DNA of 64,000 bases from Acanthacorydalis orientalis (lineage: Eukaryota; Arthropoda; Insecta; Megaloptera; Corydalidae). Below the pieces are notes generated by a model. That model was not told the origin of the DNA. It searched no databases and saw only the letters and a list, made by a program, of their open reading frames with translations. The translations under genes and the position numbers were made by a program. Positions 47,801 to 60,842 of this stretch are shown piece after piece (within the stretch, counting starts at the first letter, position 1; each line of letters begins with the position of its first letter). Where the stretch lies: contig CM068315.1 of NCBI GenBank assembly GCA_034766995.1, positions 14,391,010 to 14,455,009 of the forward strand, written 5' to 3'.

Positions 47801-50800
47801 CTACCTATGTTATTTGAAAAATATAAAACAAAAAACAAACAAAAAAATTACTTGCCTCGACAAAAAATATTTTATCGGCTCAATTTTATAATTAAAAGTA
47901 AAGCAATGATTATTTTTTAAAAAAATTAGGTCTGTAATTTAACAAAGCAATAAATAATATTTTCTTCATAAGCTGTTAGGAAAAACTAATTATCGACGTT
48001 CACAGAATCAATTCGACGAAAGCAAGATCCAATTCGTCACCGATTTCGCTGTACTTTGTCTTTTCGTAGATCAGTTCATCTGTAATTCAAACGTAAGCAA
48101 GATTGTTACAGCATCAAAATCTACATGCAGCGAAAATTCCACGAACATGTTAAAAATCGAAGGAATGAATTTCGTTCGCAACGACTTTGTAACTTGCGCT
48201 ATCATTTTCAACATTTTATCAGTTGTATACATTATTTCACGTGCGTTTATATTATAGGGCAATATTTATTTATACTATTTTAAATATTTTTTATTTTAAA
48301 TATATAATCAATGTTGATCATTGCATATCAAAAAATGAAATATATACTTAGTATATATTCTTAAACATACACAAATCTACTTAATTTGTATTAATTAATT
48401 CAGAAAAATCTCAACTGTATTACACACAATAATGCAATGTATCTATAATTATAGAAATTAACTAGTGGAATAGAAACTGGATATATTTTAAAGGAATGAT
48501 GAATGTGTTGCTGTATATTTAAAATAGATCCAGACAACTGTAAAACAATATACGGAGTACCCCTCATGAGGTTGGCATATACTAGAATAAAAGCTAACAA
48601 TTTTAGTACTTTCGCGTAATACCATAGCATATTATATATTTGCTTTCTGGCGCTTGTATAGAGCTTTGTATTTCAATTCTTGTCTGATTGGTCGTTGTAC
48701 AATGCATACTTTTTATATTTACAGTAACTTCATTACTATGTATTTGTATGTAATAACGAATCAGAGAATGTAGTTGCGAAATTCTTCAATACAATTCTTG
48801 GAAAACTTAGTTCTCCGGTAAGAGCTCATTTAATTCTGTATGTAATTTAGGTCAGTTTCAAAAATGATTTCAAAGGTATTATTTAGGTCAGATTGGGTCA
48901 GGTAAATCTTGATTGTTACACACTGTATACATTGTTATCCATAGCAACGGATATTAACATTGTGTACCTTGAACATTGTCTAAATTTGCAATTGCGTAAA
49001 ATGTATTCATAGCTCAGTAAAAAGCTGTGTACACTGTTATCAATCAGAAAAGTACAAGTATTTTATTCGAGAACTTTTTTGTATTTGTGTAATTTAGGTT
49101 AGTTTCGAACGCTGATTTCAAATAATGACATTTTAGGTCAGTTTCGATAAATGTGTTGAGTTTTCATAGATATATTTTTTATCTGACAAAATCTCGAAGG
49201 TGTAGAAAAATATAATTTTATATGACCTGATGCACTGAGGGCGATGTCAACGCTATTGAAATACATATAATAAAAAAATAAAAATGATTAATAATGACTT
49301 ATTGAAAATTTTCAATCATTCACTATTTTGTGAGGTGAAAAAAGAGTTTATTTGTGAATGTGAATTTGGTCAATGTCAATATAGTGTTGTGATGGATTTA
49401 CAGAATTGTATTTTCGAAGAATTTAACTGCAATTATTACAGATAAAAATCGAAGTACGGAATTATATGTGTACATAAAAGAAAACATCATAACTTATACT
49501 TTGGTATTATTATCGTAGATGATACGCACGTTTATGGCAAATCTTCAGAATAACCCTACTGTAAATGTAAATATACAATTCTAATATAATCCTTATATGT
49601 ACACCTGAGTGCATTAATTTTTTTAAACAAAAATTGTGATTTTTAAATCAAAATATTTAAATAGATTTTAAACAATGTTACTCAAAAACACCGAACAAAA
49701 ACAATCAGTGTGGTCTTATTCATTTCATATATTAAAATTATTTCATTTTAATGAAATTCAAATAAGTATCGTATACATTTAATCTATACATTATTCTGTA
49801 TATGAATATCGTATCTGTGGCGTTATCATTGATCAAAATTAAATTCTCACTTAATCAGCGAGATAAAGCTCGCTTTAAAGTCTTACCGCATTTGTTTTAA
49901 TATTTATCGAATATTTGTTTTATATTAAGAACATTGGACGGTATTCATAAAATTGGCCATATACGTCATTTCTAGTAAATAATTTACAGTAGAATTAATC
50001 CAGTGTACAGTTCTAGTAAATTATGTTTCTACGTACTTTTATAATTTGATTATCGTCTCTGATTGGTTGTTACACATGTATTGGTATCCATCGCAATGGA
50101 TATCAACATAAACGACAGTTGTTATTGGACGTTGTTTTGCAATACATCAGAGTTAGTCAGTTGCTTAGCAACTGTACATATATTTAGTTAACAGTATTTT
50201 GTTTTAAATAATTTGTAAAATTAAAGAAAACTACATTCCTTTGTCATTTTACAACGTTGTACGATTACTACAAAGCAGACAATAGCCTTATTGTGTAGTT
50301 TATATATTGTATAAATACAAAGCGTTTATTACGGTCAATCACAAAGTAATACAAGTATAAAACTACACAAGTGCGTAAAAGCAAACGCCATTTACTATAC
50401 TATGATACTAGTTAAAAGTGATAAAATTTTAGATCATACGTGTGTATATGTTAATCTTATGACACTCCCCCTTCGGTATTATAAAAAAGTGTACATTAAA
50501 TTTACACACATTCATGCAAACACGTTTATAAATGTTATAAACTATTTTATAGGAATGAGGAAAGAAAAAGGATACATTTTATACGAATGAGGAACGGAGA
50601 CAAATGAAAAAAAAATAAAACAATAAATAAAAATTATAATATATTAATATTATAGAAAAAGAAATGTACAAATCTATAATATACGACATACCCTCTAATG
50701 GAAATGATTTGTAAAACCATAGTGAATAAATTTGTTACTAATTTTACATAGCTATCAAAAAAAAACATTATGCAGAAAAAAAGCGAGAATGTTTAAAAAT

Positions 50801-51260
50801 TTCATTGTGATGAATGAAGCCGTCTCGATACTAATTATCATTGAGAATTGATTTTAATTTGTTATTCACATGTTTTTAAGATTTAATAGCATTATTATAA
50901 ACCCGACGAGAGGTTCAAAAAAAAAAGTACAGTGTAACCATTAATTGTGTATATATATAAAAAATATTTAAGTATTAATATAGGTTAGCAGTTATCCTTA
51001 TAAAAATCTAAATATAAATATGTGTGTACAAATACTTGACACGAAAACACAACTAGAATTTTTCTGTGCGCATCGAACAATTAACTAAAATTTATTGTAT
51101 ATACCTGCGCCACTAATATTGCATTTTATTTTATTTTGATAAATAATAATAAAAAAAAAATTAACATGGATATTATTCATCAACTTAATTTAAGTTGCGA
51201 GAGATGTACATTGCATGTATAGGAGACCATAACAACATATAAAATTTACATTATAAAAAA

Positions 51261-51320
<60 letters not shown>

Positions 51321-51625
51321 GTAAACTTTTCATTTATTACAATTACTATCACTTGCAAGCAAAAAATCGAAACACAATTTCATGTCTCATGAGATAAAAC
51401 TGTATTTCGTTTATTACATTTCACATCCGTTAGCAATTATCAAATAAGTGAGAAATGCAAATTGGCGTGCGAGTGTGCCTACTGCGCAGGCATTTGCTCA
51501 CTCAAGGAAAAGCTGTGAGGAAAGTGTCGAACAAGGTAATGATTACATATTCTGGATGTCATGCAAAGTTGCTTCCATTTCGTCCGAAAGTTGTTGGTTC
51601 TTCTCTTTCTCCGCCAATAAGTCAT
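44817..51625 (-). CDS. Tm1: Four alternative tropomyosin C-terminal exons
   Basis: Each begins with an AG acceptor in phase 1, adds GA(T/C) to form Asp, and ends in its own stop. 51543-51625 encodes [27 protein letters not shown]. 48000-48079 encodes [26 protein letters not shown]. 47586-47665 encodes [26 protein letters not shown]. 44817-44899 encodes [27 protein letters not shown]. The two middle ones are close paralogues of each other (muscle-type FVELIL ends), only 334 bp apart, and look like a tandem duplication. The ends set head-to-tail polymerisation and troponin T binding in this family, so choice of exon should change filament behaviour. Confidence 0.95.
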
Positions 51626-54600
51626 CTGGAAAGTTATTTGGGTTAATCACATCACGACACTCAATGAAAACGACAACAGCAAATTAAATACTCAAAACAA
51701 TAAATTAATTAGGAAAATAATTAATTCACACCGCATACAATACATCTAGTCTAGTTCTTAACAATGAATTGATTTTTTAAATAAAAAAAAATAACTATAC
51801 AATGTCTCTATATGAAACAATCATTGTCACAGCACTCTCGGATCGTATAATAAACGCTTCATGTTATTACAATGAAGTCAAGTTTACAAAGTACAACTAG
51901 ATTATTGTACTATTTTAATATATTTTTGTTGTCTATATGTAAATAGAATCAGTTTTTCGAAATACGGCACTTTTTTTAAAATACTTACATTACGGTACTA
52001 CATGTGCTATTACGATTCAAAACTATTTGGATTTGTTTTTAAAGGCTCTTTTTCAAAAATTGTTTAAATAACAAACTATATATACCGAATTTCAATTTTA
52101 CAAATACCAAAATTTCACAGAAATTATTCTTGGAAGCTACAGAATTCACTGTCAAAATTTCATGAAATAGTTTAAAAAATATACAGTTTATAAGAACCGT
52201 TGATACGGAGATAGTTTTACAAATGAATTCAAAATATCATTTTTAATTGTTGCTTCAAGCAACACATCTAAAACAGTACCGTAAAATTAAAAATAGAATT
52301 GAATCAATCAAGTAACAGTCACAAATGATTAATTGAACAACATTTTCGACTAGAAAACTTTCGGTTTATGAGATGAAAAAAGAATTCATTTACAAAAGTG
52401 AATTTGGTCACGTGTTATCATCGCACTGTCTTGTGACGAAATTAGTTTGTCAGTGTAAACTAGACTCAAATCGTACATTAGTATGATTGTTAGGTAACAC
52501 AATTGATATTCATATAGAGACATGAAATTGAAATAAAATTTGTCGACTATACGTATAACGTTTGCTTCATTTCTGTTGTAAAGTAAATTTTCTATTAAGA
52601 TTACTTTTAATCGGATTGAAAACATACCTTCCAGTCTATCAACTTCCTTCTGAAGTTTCTGGACTGAGCGTTCAGCAAATTCAGCACGTGCTTCAGCCTA
52701 TAGTAAAGATCACTTCATTAGTACATTTATGAATTTTTTTTACAAGTCATTGAGAGTAGAAAAATTCGAAATTCGAAAATACAAAAAATTAAAACCCATA
52801 AAAACATGACTCTTTCAAAGACTATTATTTTTTTATTATCTTTTGAACGTTTCCCCCTTTTATTAAAAAAAAACAATAAATTATTAATAAAATATACTGT
52901 TATAAATAAAAAAAAGACTTGTTAATTTTTTGTAAGAATTATAATTTGAACAATTAACACAACTGTTATAAGTTAATATTATTACGGATTATATTGTTAT
53001 GTTGAATAATTAAAATTATACAAAAAGACTTGAGACATCCACAAAAAAATATTAACCACTTTTCAAATGCAAAACAAATGAGAACAAATGCACACATATA
53101 TTAACTTACCCTTCACCAATGGATCATGCAATATAGTGTTTGATTATATTGTTGCATATTGAAACGGAATTTTTATTACGGCGTGCCAGAATCAAAGCAG
53201 AGAATTAAAAAAATATATGCTCAATGTTTTTATATCGGATCTAACACAATAAAAGCAGAAGTAGATATTTTAATCGTCCTAATGTATTAAAGCTCTTCCA
53301 CTGCCTTTAACAGTGCCAAGTAAAGAAAGTGTTAATTATAGGTAAGGTGTTTCACTATAATAAACAATTGATCAATAAACCAAAGAGAGGAGAATGTATC
53401 TATGAACACAAATAAAAACTAGCTTTTTATCTATGATCATAGTACAGTTGATACAATTATGCAATGTTTTAGCAGTGGCGTAAAAAACAGCGACATTCTG
53501 AAGTTTGTCATCGTCTTCTACGTTGATTCTGTCATTGTCTTAATGCAAATCTAAAAATTAGGCATTTATTAAAAGTTCGTTTCGGAATCAATACCGTATT
53601 TCCTCGATTCTGATGCATTTTTTTCCATACTTTAACATCTTTGAAACCTGGAAGCACCTTACAACTATTGTCAAATGAGTTAGCGATCGCCAGAGTGGGA
53701 GTGGAGAAATAAATGCCAATCGAGAAGGAGAAACAGTTTGCAGAAGACATCTGGATTAACTTTTACTATTAAAAACTTTTTTTAAGAAATTCGCTCGACG
53801 AAACAAAAAATAGGAGTGCATAGAAAATATTTGCACGAAACATACTTGCGGGTGTACTATACATTTAATATCATAAAGCAAGTATTCACTGTTGGAGAAA
53901 TGATTACACTTCTACAGCTTATACAAAGCGATAATCGAGTGTTTTACGGGACTTAAGACAGAATGATACTGGTGGATCAATTTATAAAATGATTGTTTAT
54001 TACATACAATGCAATAAAAGAGAAATTGCTGCATCCCTCAGCACAGACAAAAGAAATTTTAAAGAATCGAGAGGTTGCTGTAGTAGAATCATGCGTTGTA
54101 CATGATTATTGTTAACACTTCGGAAGTGTTTTTCAAAAAATGTCTGTTGACTTTGAACAAAAGCTGTTTAAAAAACAGTATCGAAGAAAAAGTCGACTGT
54201 ATGTTATGTGAAGCAGGAACTGAAGACAAAATTGTGGTCTTACTTAATTCGTCGTAAGACTTATTGCTGGTGCGAAACAAATTGAAATTATTAGCACGGG
54301 TTACGAAAGCAACGTGTTGTATGACTATCAATGGCCGAACCTTGCACCCACGTACAATTTCAAACCGTCAAATTATTTATAAGAATGTGATCTTGGCCAT
54401 AAGGTTATTATATATGTGTTTATAAAAAAAACTAGACGACAGTTAAGCTAATGGACAATTGACTAAAGTTCACTGAAGTTCCAGAATCCAAACGTAATCT
54501 ATCTAGTGAATTAATTCCTGATGAGTTTCAAGGATGTATATTTGAACTGTCAATCATCTCGTCGAAAAACAATGACTTGGTTGTTATTCCTGACGGATTA

Positions 54601-57600
54601 CTTAAGTGATTTTCCTTACATTTGCTCGATATCCCGGATAATACAAATACGACCAAGATCCCACATACTACTAGAGTATTTCAGTAAAGGGATACAAACG
54701 TCATGAAATCAAAAGGGCACGCCTTACAATCGACGACTTCTTAAAATCAAAGAATTACGGTACACGTTTAGGCATAATTGGAACAAAACCAATCAATTAG
54801 AAAATTCCTTACGTCTATATGCAAAAATATCATCACTAGACAATTAAAATATTTAATGTGAAAGCAAGAAAACAAAAGCAAATTATTGTGTCCATTTGTT
54901 GCTACTAAATATAATTTCAGTTAACGACGTCAACATATAATACAGTGTTTTGTTAATAAAACAAAAAAAGAAGGCACACAAACACAGTAATTTTTTATCA
55001 GTGAATACATACTTTTCTTTTTCGAATATCGTGCGTTTAAAATATTATTTGATTTCGTATATTTTTGACGTGTTTACAAAATACGCATTTTGATATGCGA
55101 GATCACTTTTGTTTAGTATGTATTATACATTTTTCATCAATTGTCTCAACTTGCAAGAATTCGAAATATCAACTTGTTTAGAAATCTGAGGGGTTAGTAC
55201 TGGTACCGTTAGATGAATTTAATATTACACTTTCAATATTTTCTCTAATTTAATTCTTTAATGTATTCGAAAATTTTGCCGGATCTTTTTTATAAAAATT
55301 AAAATTCGTATTATACCTGTGAGTGTATTAAATGATACTACAATTGACAACTAAAAGAAATAATTAGCAATGAAAAAAGCATTGAAATGAGGTAAAGGTC
55401 TAATAGTTCTCGATGGATTATATTAAGGTATTAGACCTGTAAACTAAATATTTTTCAAAAAAAAAACTAATATCTTGATTATTTTTTGGTGTAAATTATG
55501 ATTACTTTAAAGTGCTTTGGCTGTTACGTGAATTTTAACTGATAGGAACTTACTTCTCTTAGTTTATCGGAAATCAAATGTATTTTATCCTCGCAATGTT
55601 CTTTCGTGGCTGTGGCCTGTACATAACATAGATTTCAACATGCATAAAAACACAATGATGACAAATATAGAGGGCTACAATTGTACGAACTATTGATTGA
55701 ACTGGAAAAGAAATAACTTCTGAGTCATACGGTCATTACGATTTTTTTTCTCTGTGCACGATCACAGTATGTGCTGAAAGCTATTCAAAAATCATTTCTA
55801 TTTGCAATTCAATCAACTGGACACAACATTTTAATAAACTACAGCGGCAGACTTGATTTCCCCTGACCACATACTGAAAATAGCATAAAAGAAATAAAAA
55901 AAAAATCACGAAGAGAGTTTTCGTCTGTTACCACTTTACCTCTTTCAGCTGAGCATCTAATATTTTTACTTGTGACTCGAACGTCTCTTCTCTTTGCGTT
56001 GCCTGTGTTTTGTTAGTAAACAAAACAAATCGAAAAAAAAAAACAAAAAAAAAATGTTTAAAATCAACACTCAATGTTAAACGTTATTTTCTTCAACGAA
56101 TCAATTTCAGTTCTAACCTTCACCAGTAATTTGGCTCAATATTTCTCTCTACATGTGATGCAATCACTGAATACATTCAATAATTAAGAAAATATGGATG
56201 AAAAAAAACAATTTAATTGCCACCTACAGGTCAAGATTAAAAAGATCTAAAATTTAAGATTCGCTATTGAAACATTTGTGCTATTAAAAGCATGTTTTAT
56301 TATAAGTCACTGGTTAAAGAAAAAATATAATCCGGAGGCACACATATTGTAAAATACCTCCTTTAGACGGGTTGTAAGATTCTTAATCTGGTTTTTGTAT
56401 TCTTCTTCACGTTGGTTGGCCTAAAGTGATATATATTCGTTTATATATATTCAAGAAAAGATATTTTTTTACAATTATTAGAAAATATTTGGATTGTTTC
56501 ATATACTGTAAAATAAATATGATGCAATAAAATAATAATAAATAATACATTGTGTCGGTCAGTAGCAATGTTAATAATTTAATCTAATTTTCATTCTGAT
56601 TAAAAGAAAGATCACGAAGAAAGATTAAATAGAAAATGTAAGTCCGGTTCCCAACACGAGCTTATCTGGTGTCACAAAATGCGGTTGTATTGGTGGAAAC
56701 ATACTGTCAATACGTCTGTTCTTATCAAGGTCCGTAAGAATATTCATACTGATCAATGTGTTTCCAGCTGAGAACATTTCGTGTCGTTTCAATGCTCGTG
56801 CGAATCCGATCTAACTTTTATAAATTAACACAATGTATTATTTTATAGACGTATTAGCGAGTTATATATAAAGAAGACATTATTGTCTTTATGGCATCAC
56901 TTAATAAAGCTATGTAATTCAATTGAGTACACTGAAGTGAATCAATGTTTCTCCATTTTAAAAATAATGGTTGATTACAAATTAATAAAAGAATAAATTC
57001 GTAACCTACTTACTACTAAAAAAACATATCATTTTTTAAGACACTTATTTTAGGTCAATCTTTCGAATTTATTATTTGCAAAAGTGGTTCTTAATCAATG
57101 GAGTTAGAAATTTAAAATCTTTACACTTTTTTATAGCGCTCTTTAACTATCCGATATTTTTCTTATCTTCTATACTATCTTGCCTGTAAAATTTGAATAG
57201 ACATTACTATTATGATAGTTCATTTGTAAAAATGTCGTTGACAAACAAGAAATTATATTCGTCTGTTTATCCATGAAATATTAGTAAAATTGTAGTACAT
57301 AAGAATTTTTGTAAGGCTAAAAAATAGGCAACTTGATTTTTTTCGATTTGTGGTATAAAAAAATCATTTATGAAAATTACCCAAGTTAATAAAAATGATG
57401 ATTTGTACAATTTTTCTAATCTTTTTTAAAAACAGATATTCATTCTTAGAGTTGAAATTAAATGATATTCGATGAAGAACCACTGATGTAAGATATTCGA
57501 TTTAAAAATTTCGTATAAACATACATACTTTGTAGTTTATAGAAGATATACAACAAGAAACACACATACCTTCTCTTCAGACACTTCAAGAGATTTCAAG

Positions 57601-60050
57601 TTGTTACCAACTACACGGAGCTCCTCTTCAAGTTCAACGATTTTACTGCAAAAATATAATATTGTTTGAATACAAGTACACATGTTTTCAAAGAACAAAA
57701 AAACGTACTAATTTTTTTAATCAAAAGTGGACAGTATTTGCTATTTTTTTCAAAAGACTGATAAACTAAGGTAATTTTTTTTTAAAAAAATTATCTTTTC
57801 GAAAAATATTTTAGAGTGATTAAGGCTTTTTTAGTCAGGTCTGGCTCCATATTTGCTGATTTAAGTTAATAGTGTAAAACTTAATTTTTTTCAATTAAAT
57901 TTAAGCAGTTTTTTTAACCTTTTATTTACTGATTTCATTGAAATTCAAAAATAGACCAATGTAATTTTAATTATGAAATAATATTTGCAAATCGAAAAAG
58001 TAAATAAAATAGAATTTTTTTAAAGTATATAAACTTTGCAACTGTTTATTTTGGACAAAGAGAAGTCCCGTAAGATGAATGATAAAACATCGAAAATATT
58101 AATTTTTTTAAAAATGAAAATTGAAAAATATGTATTGTTTTAAATAATATGGTGTCTCACAAGGTGATTTTATAGGCTTTTTCATGTGTGTAATTACAAA
58201 TATAGGATCTTTAACTGTTCTCTTATAAAACAATTTATTTTTATCAAATGTATAACGTTTTGTTACTTTATTGAAACACATGATTTATAAACAAAATGCA
58301 GAGCATTAAATAAATTTACAGTAAATTCTTAAAATTCTCTCATTTCAAAATACAATAAAATATAGAACAGAAGTTAACAATACATTAATTAAACTTTTTT
58401 GTCCATTCTCTTTCCTTGAATGTGTATAAAACTTAAGGGGACACTTTGTGAGATCCTTGAAATCAAGTACCTGTCTAACACATGGCAATTTTTTTTTTTG
58501 TTCAACAATGGACGATTGCAAGTTGGTCAAATAAGGAACCAGTCAGACCAAATGTAACAGCCAGTTTCTTAATATTTAATATTAAAACATATTAAACTTC
58601 TCACTGCGACGCGATAGTAACAAAGAGCTTCGTGGCGTATAGACAAAGAAAGCTGCTTTTTTGCAATTGACTTAAGGCGCGAACGAGTTTTACAGAAAAT
58701 TCTGTAAGTCTATGATATGTTGGAACATTTTGGTAGTAAAAATAAATTAAGACGTAATGAAAAACTTATGGGCATAAATAAAGTTTCTTTGCAAATGATA
58801 ATCTAATATTGTGAAATCAACACATATCTGAGACCGCTTTTTGCGAATCAATAAGTACTGAGGCTTACTATTTAAGCATTTGAAAGATCTAGAAGATTTT
58901 CCAGATCAGTGCATATCGCTTGGAGGCAGAGAAATTTTCCACAACCTTCTACGAGGCGTGTCCCGAGTTAAGCTAACGGAAATGTATAATAGCCAAGAAA
59001 GCAATCTCTCACTGGCTGAACCAGTGCATCTATTTTTACAAGTCGTATACAAACTCTCTTCGCAGCGACAAAGTTAAATATGTAAAAATATTATTCTACG
59101 GTTAAGCATCTTTTGGTACAATGATTTTACAATAATCGGAGTAATAACTACATACGAAAAGACATGCGAAGCGAACACAAACCTTTCACTATGTTCCGCT
59201 TTTTCCTCGGCACGTTCGAGATCTTGTTCCATCATAACAAGCTTACGAGCCACCTGTACACCACAAATAAGTACATGCAAAATATTAATTCATGCTAAAA
59301 CAAAACCAGTTTTTTTATTCTATGTCTCACACACACACACACACAGATATTATATATGTACGTCTATACGAATGGACTTTTGAGAAGCACTGATAACATT
59401 TTCTAGTTAGTTTTCCGAGCTTAGCTCGTCCTTGTTCCGAGGTCTCTTTGTCAGACACCTATGTATAATATATTGAGTTTCGTACGAATTTTATTTTATT
59501 TTTCAAATCTGATGATACATTTTCAGAACAAGCAAATAATGAAGGACGAGTAGAGCTCGGAAGATTCATTCAACTAGTCAAATGTAGTCCATTTATGTGA
59601 CGTTTAAGTATTAAAAAAAAAGGATTTCAACACACTTCACTCAGAATTATTATTTTAAAAAAGCTAGTATAAATATGTATACAATTAAAAAAAGACATGC
59701 ATTTCTGGAACTCTGAGTACAAGTACAGCAGAACTGCAAGACAACACATCGACTTCATTCGTCTGTATAGAAAAAAATATCGATCATGACAAGAATCTGA
59801 AAAGATATAATTATTATTCACAGAAAAGCCACTCTTATAAACAGGTTTCCGAACATGTTATTTTATAAAAGTGGCTCGTCCATTACTCATGCACCAAATG
59901 GTTCGATTTCGATTCGCACACAAGAAAATAAATCACACAACAATAATAAATTCGTAGCAGATAATAATGTGAAACATACGATTCGCCTGTTTCTGCACGC
60001 TCCTCAGCACGTTCTAAGTCAGCTTCCACCATGGCCAATTTACGGGCCAC
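44817..60050 (-). CDS. Tm1: Tropomyosin with alternative exon cassettes (partial, 5' exons outside window)
   Basis: Actin-binding coiled-coil dimer that controls myosin access in muscle and actin turnover in other cells. The window holds the exons for about the last 145 of 284 residues. In transcript order: cassette 4a (59980-60050) or 4b (59183-59253); constitutive 57570-57645 ([25 protein letters not shown]); cassette 7c (56358-56420), 7b (55939-56001) or 7a (55554-55616); constitutive 52628-52697 ([23 protein letters not shown]); then one of four C-terminal exons (51543-51625, 48000-48079, 47586-47665, 44817-44899). Splice phases agree for every combination. The heptad pattern is uninterrupted in each. 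The organisation is that of the insect Tm1-type gene (Drosophila naming). The start codon and first exons lie right of base 64000. The order 4a nearest the 5' end fits known arthropod genes. Confidence 0.96.
51264..51317. repeat. (TA)n microsatellite downstream of a tropomyosin C-terminal exon
   Basis: Uninterrupted TA run of about 54 bp, about 230 bp beyond the stop of the 51543-51625 terminal exon and so probably in or near its 3' UTR. Confidence 0.95.
55554..56420 (-). CDS. Tm1: Three mutually exclusive tropomyosin internal cassettes
   Basis: Each is exactly 63 bp, phase 0 on both sides, and encodes 21 residues with the same heptad register. 56358-56420 encodes [21 protein letters not shown], the common muscle form. 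55939-56001 encodes [21 protein letters not shown]. 55554-55616 encodes [21 protein letters not shown]. All end in (K/R)E before the constitutive AEARAEF exon. Inclusion of two together would keep the frame but shift actin-binding periods, so mutual exclusion is inferred from the family. Confidence 0.93.
59183..60050 (-). CDS. Tm1: Two mutually exclusive tropomyosin cassettes (4a and 4b)
   Basis: Both are 71 bp and start VARKL after an AG acceptor. 59980-60050 encodes [24 protein letters not shown]; 59183-59253 encodes [24 protein letters not shown], in each case with the last Ser codon completed by the next exon. Because 71 is not a multiple of three, using both or neither would break the frame, which enforces exclusive choice. 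The 727-bp spacer contains a MITE-like inverted repeat at 59371-59593. Confidence 0.94.
59371..59593. mobile_element. MITE-like inverted repeat between tropomyosin cassettes 4a and 4b
   Basis: The left arm AATGGACTTTTGAG...CTAGTTAGTTTTCCGAGCTTAGCTCGTCCTT pairs with the right arm AAGGACGAGTAGAGCTCGGAAG...CAACTAGTC...AGTCCATT. The match is imperfect. The loop holds AT-rich DNA. No frame. It could form a stem of about 60-70 bp in the pre-mRNA exactly between two competing exons. Confidence 0.65.
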
Positions 60051-60727
60051 CTGTCGAATAACAAATCAGTATGATTTTTTTCCACGTGCCGAAATTGAGA
60101 TCAAGAATATTGGTTGGTTAATAGCGGAAACAATGTTAACACAACTGTTTGATTGTACGGAATTGGAGTTGGTAAGATTTTTAGTGTAATGCTTTAACGG
60201 AATTTCGAGGTAAAATCGATCAAAGAATCGAACAAATAATACATATTCTCGCAAAGAATATTTTTCCAGATGTTAATATGTAAATATTATATATGTATCA
60301 ACTTTCTGCATGGTCAAAAAAGTTTTTAACGGGACGTGCATGAATAAATAATGAATATATTGACTGCTAGTATGTTGTAGACGTCATTACAGAATAAAAA
60401 CAATAGATATTTATAAAAAAAAAGATGGACTTTAAAAAAAAATATATATATAAAAATTATAATTCCGGTTGTTGTTAACGTTTAGAAGAGATACTCATAG
60501 TTAAGAGTATCAACTTAATAAACGTGACTAAATGTGACATAAATAACTAAATGTGATTTCCTAACGTGCATTTTTTTTAATTTACTGGTACATTTTTCTT
60601 TTTGGGAACTAGAAAATATCTCTAAACTTCTTTTATGAATTATAGGAAAAGATTATTATAATTCTGTTTTTATACTTGTGATCTTGTTAATACGTTGGTC
60701 TTGGTCTCTTTAAATCTGCTAAACCTG

Positions 60728-60842
60728 TTTCTCACTATTAGTTTTGGCACGAGCGCCATTCAGAGAATGTTGAAGACTCATGGGCCGTCTTCAAAATTTA
60801 CCTGAGGATGGCGCTCGGGCCGAAACTAGTAGTGGAAGAGAA
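60728..60842. mobile_element. Short hairpin-type MITE in tropomyosin intron
   Basis: TTCTCACTATTAGTTTTGGCACGAGCGCCAT at the left is the imperfect reverse complement of the right end ATGGCGCTCGGGCCGAAACTAGTAGTGGAAGAGAA. An inner pair GAAGAC/GTCTTC gives a nearly complete 115-bp hairpin. It is strikingly GC-rich for this region, so it is likely a foreign insertion. Confidence 0.65.
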
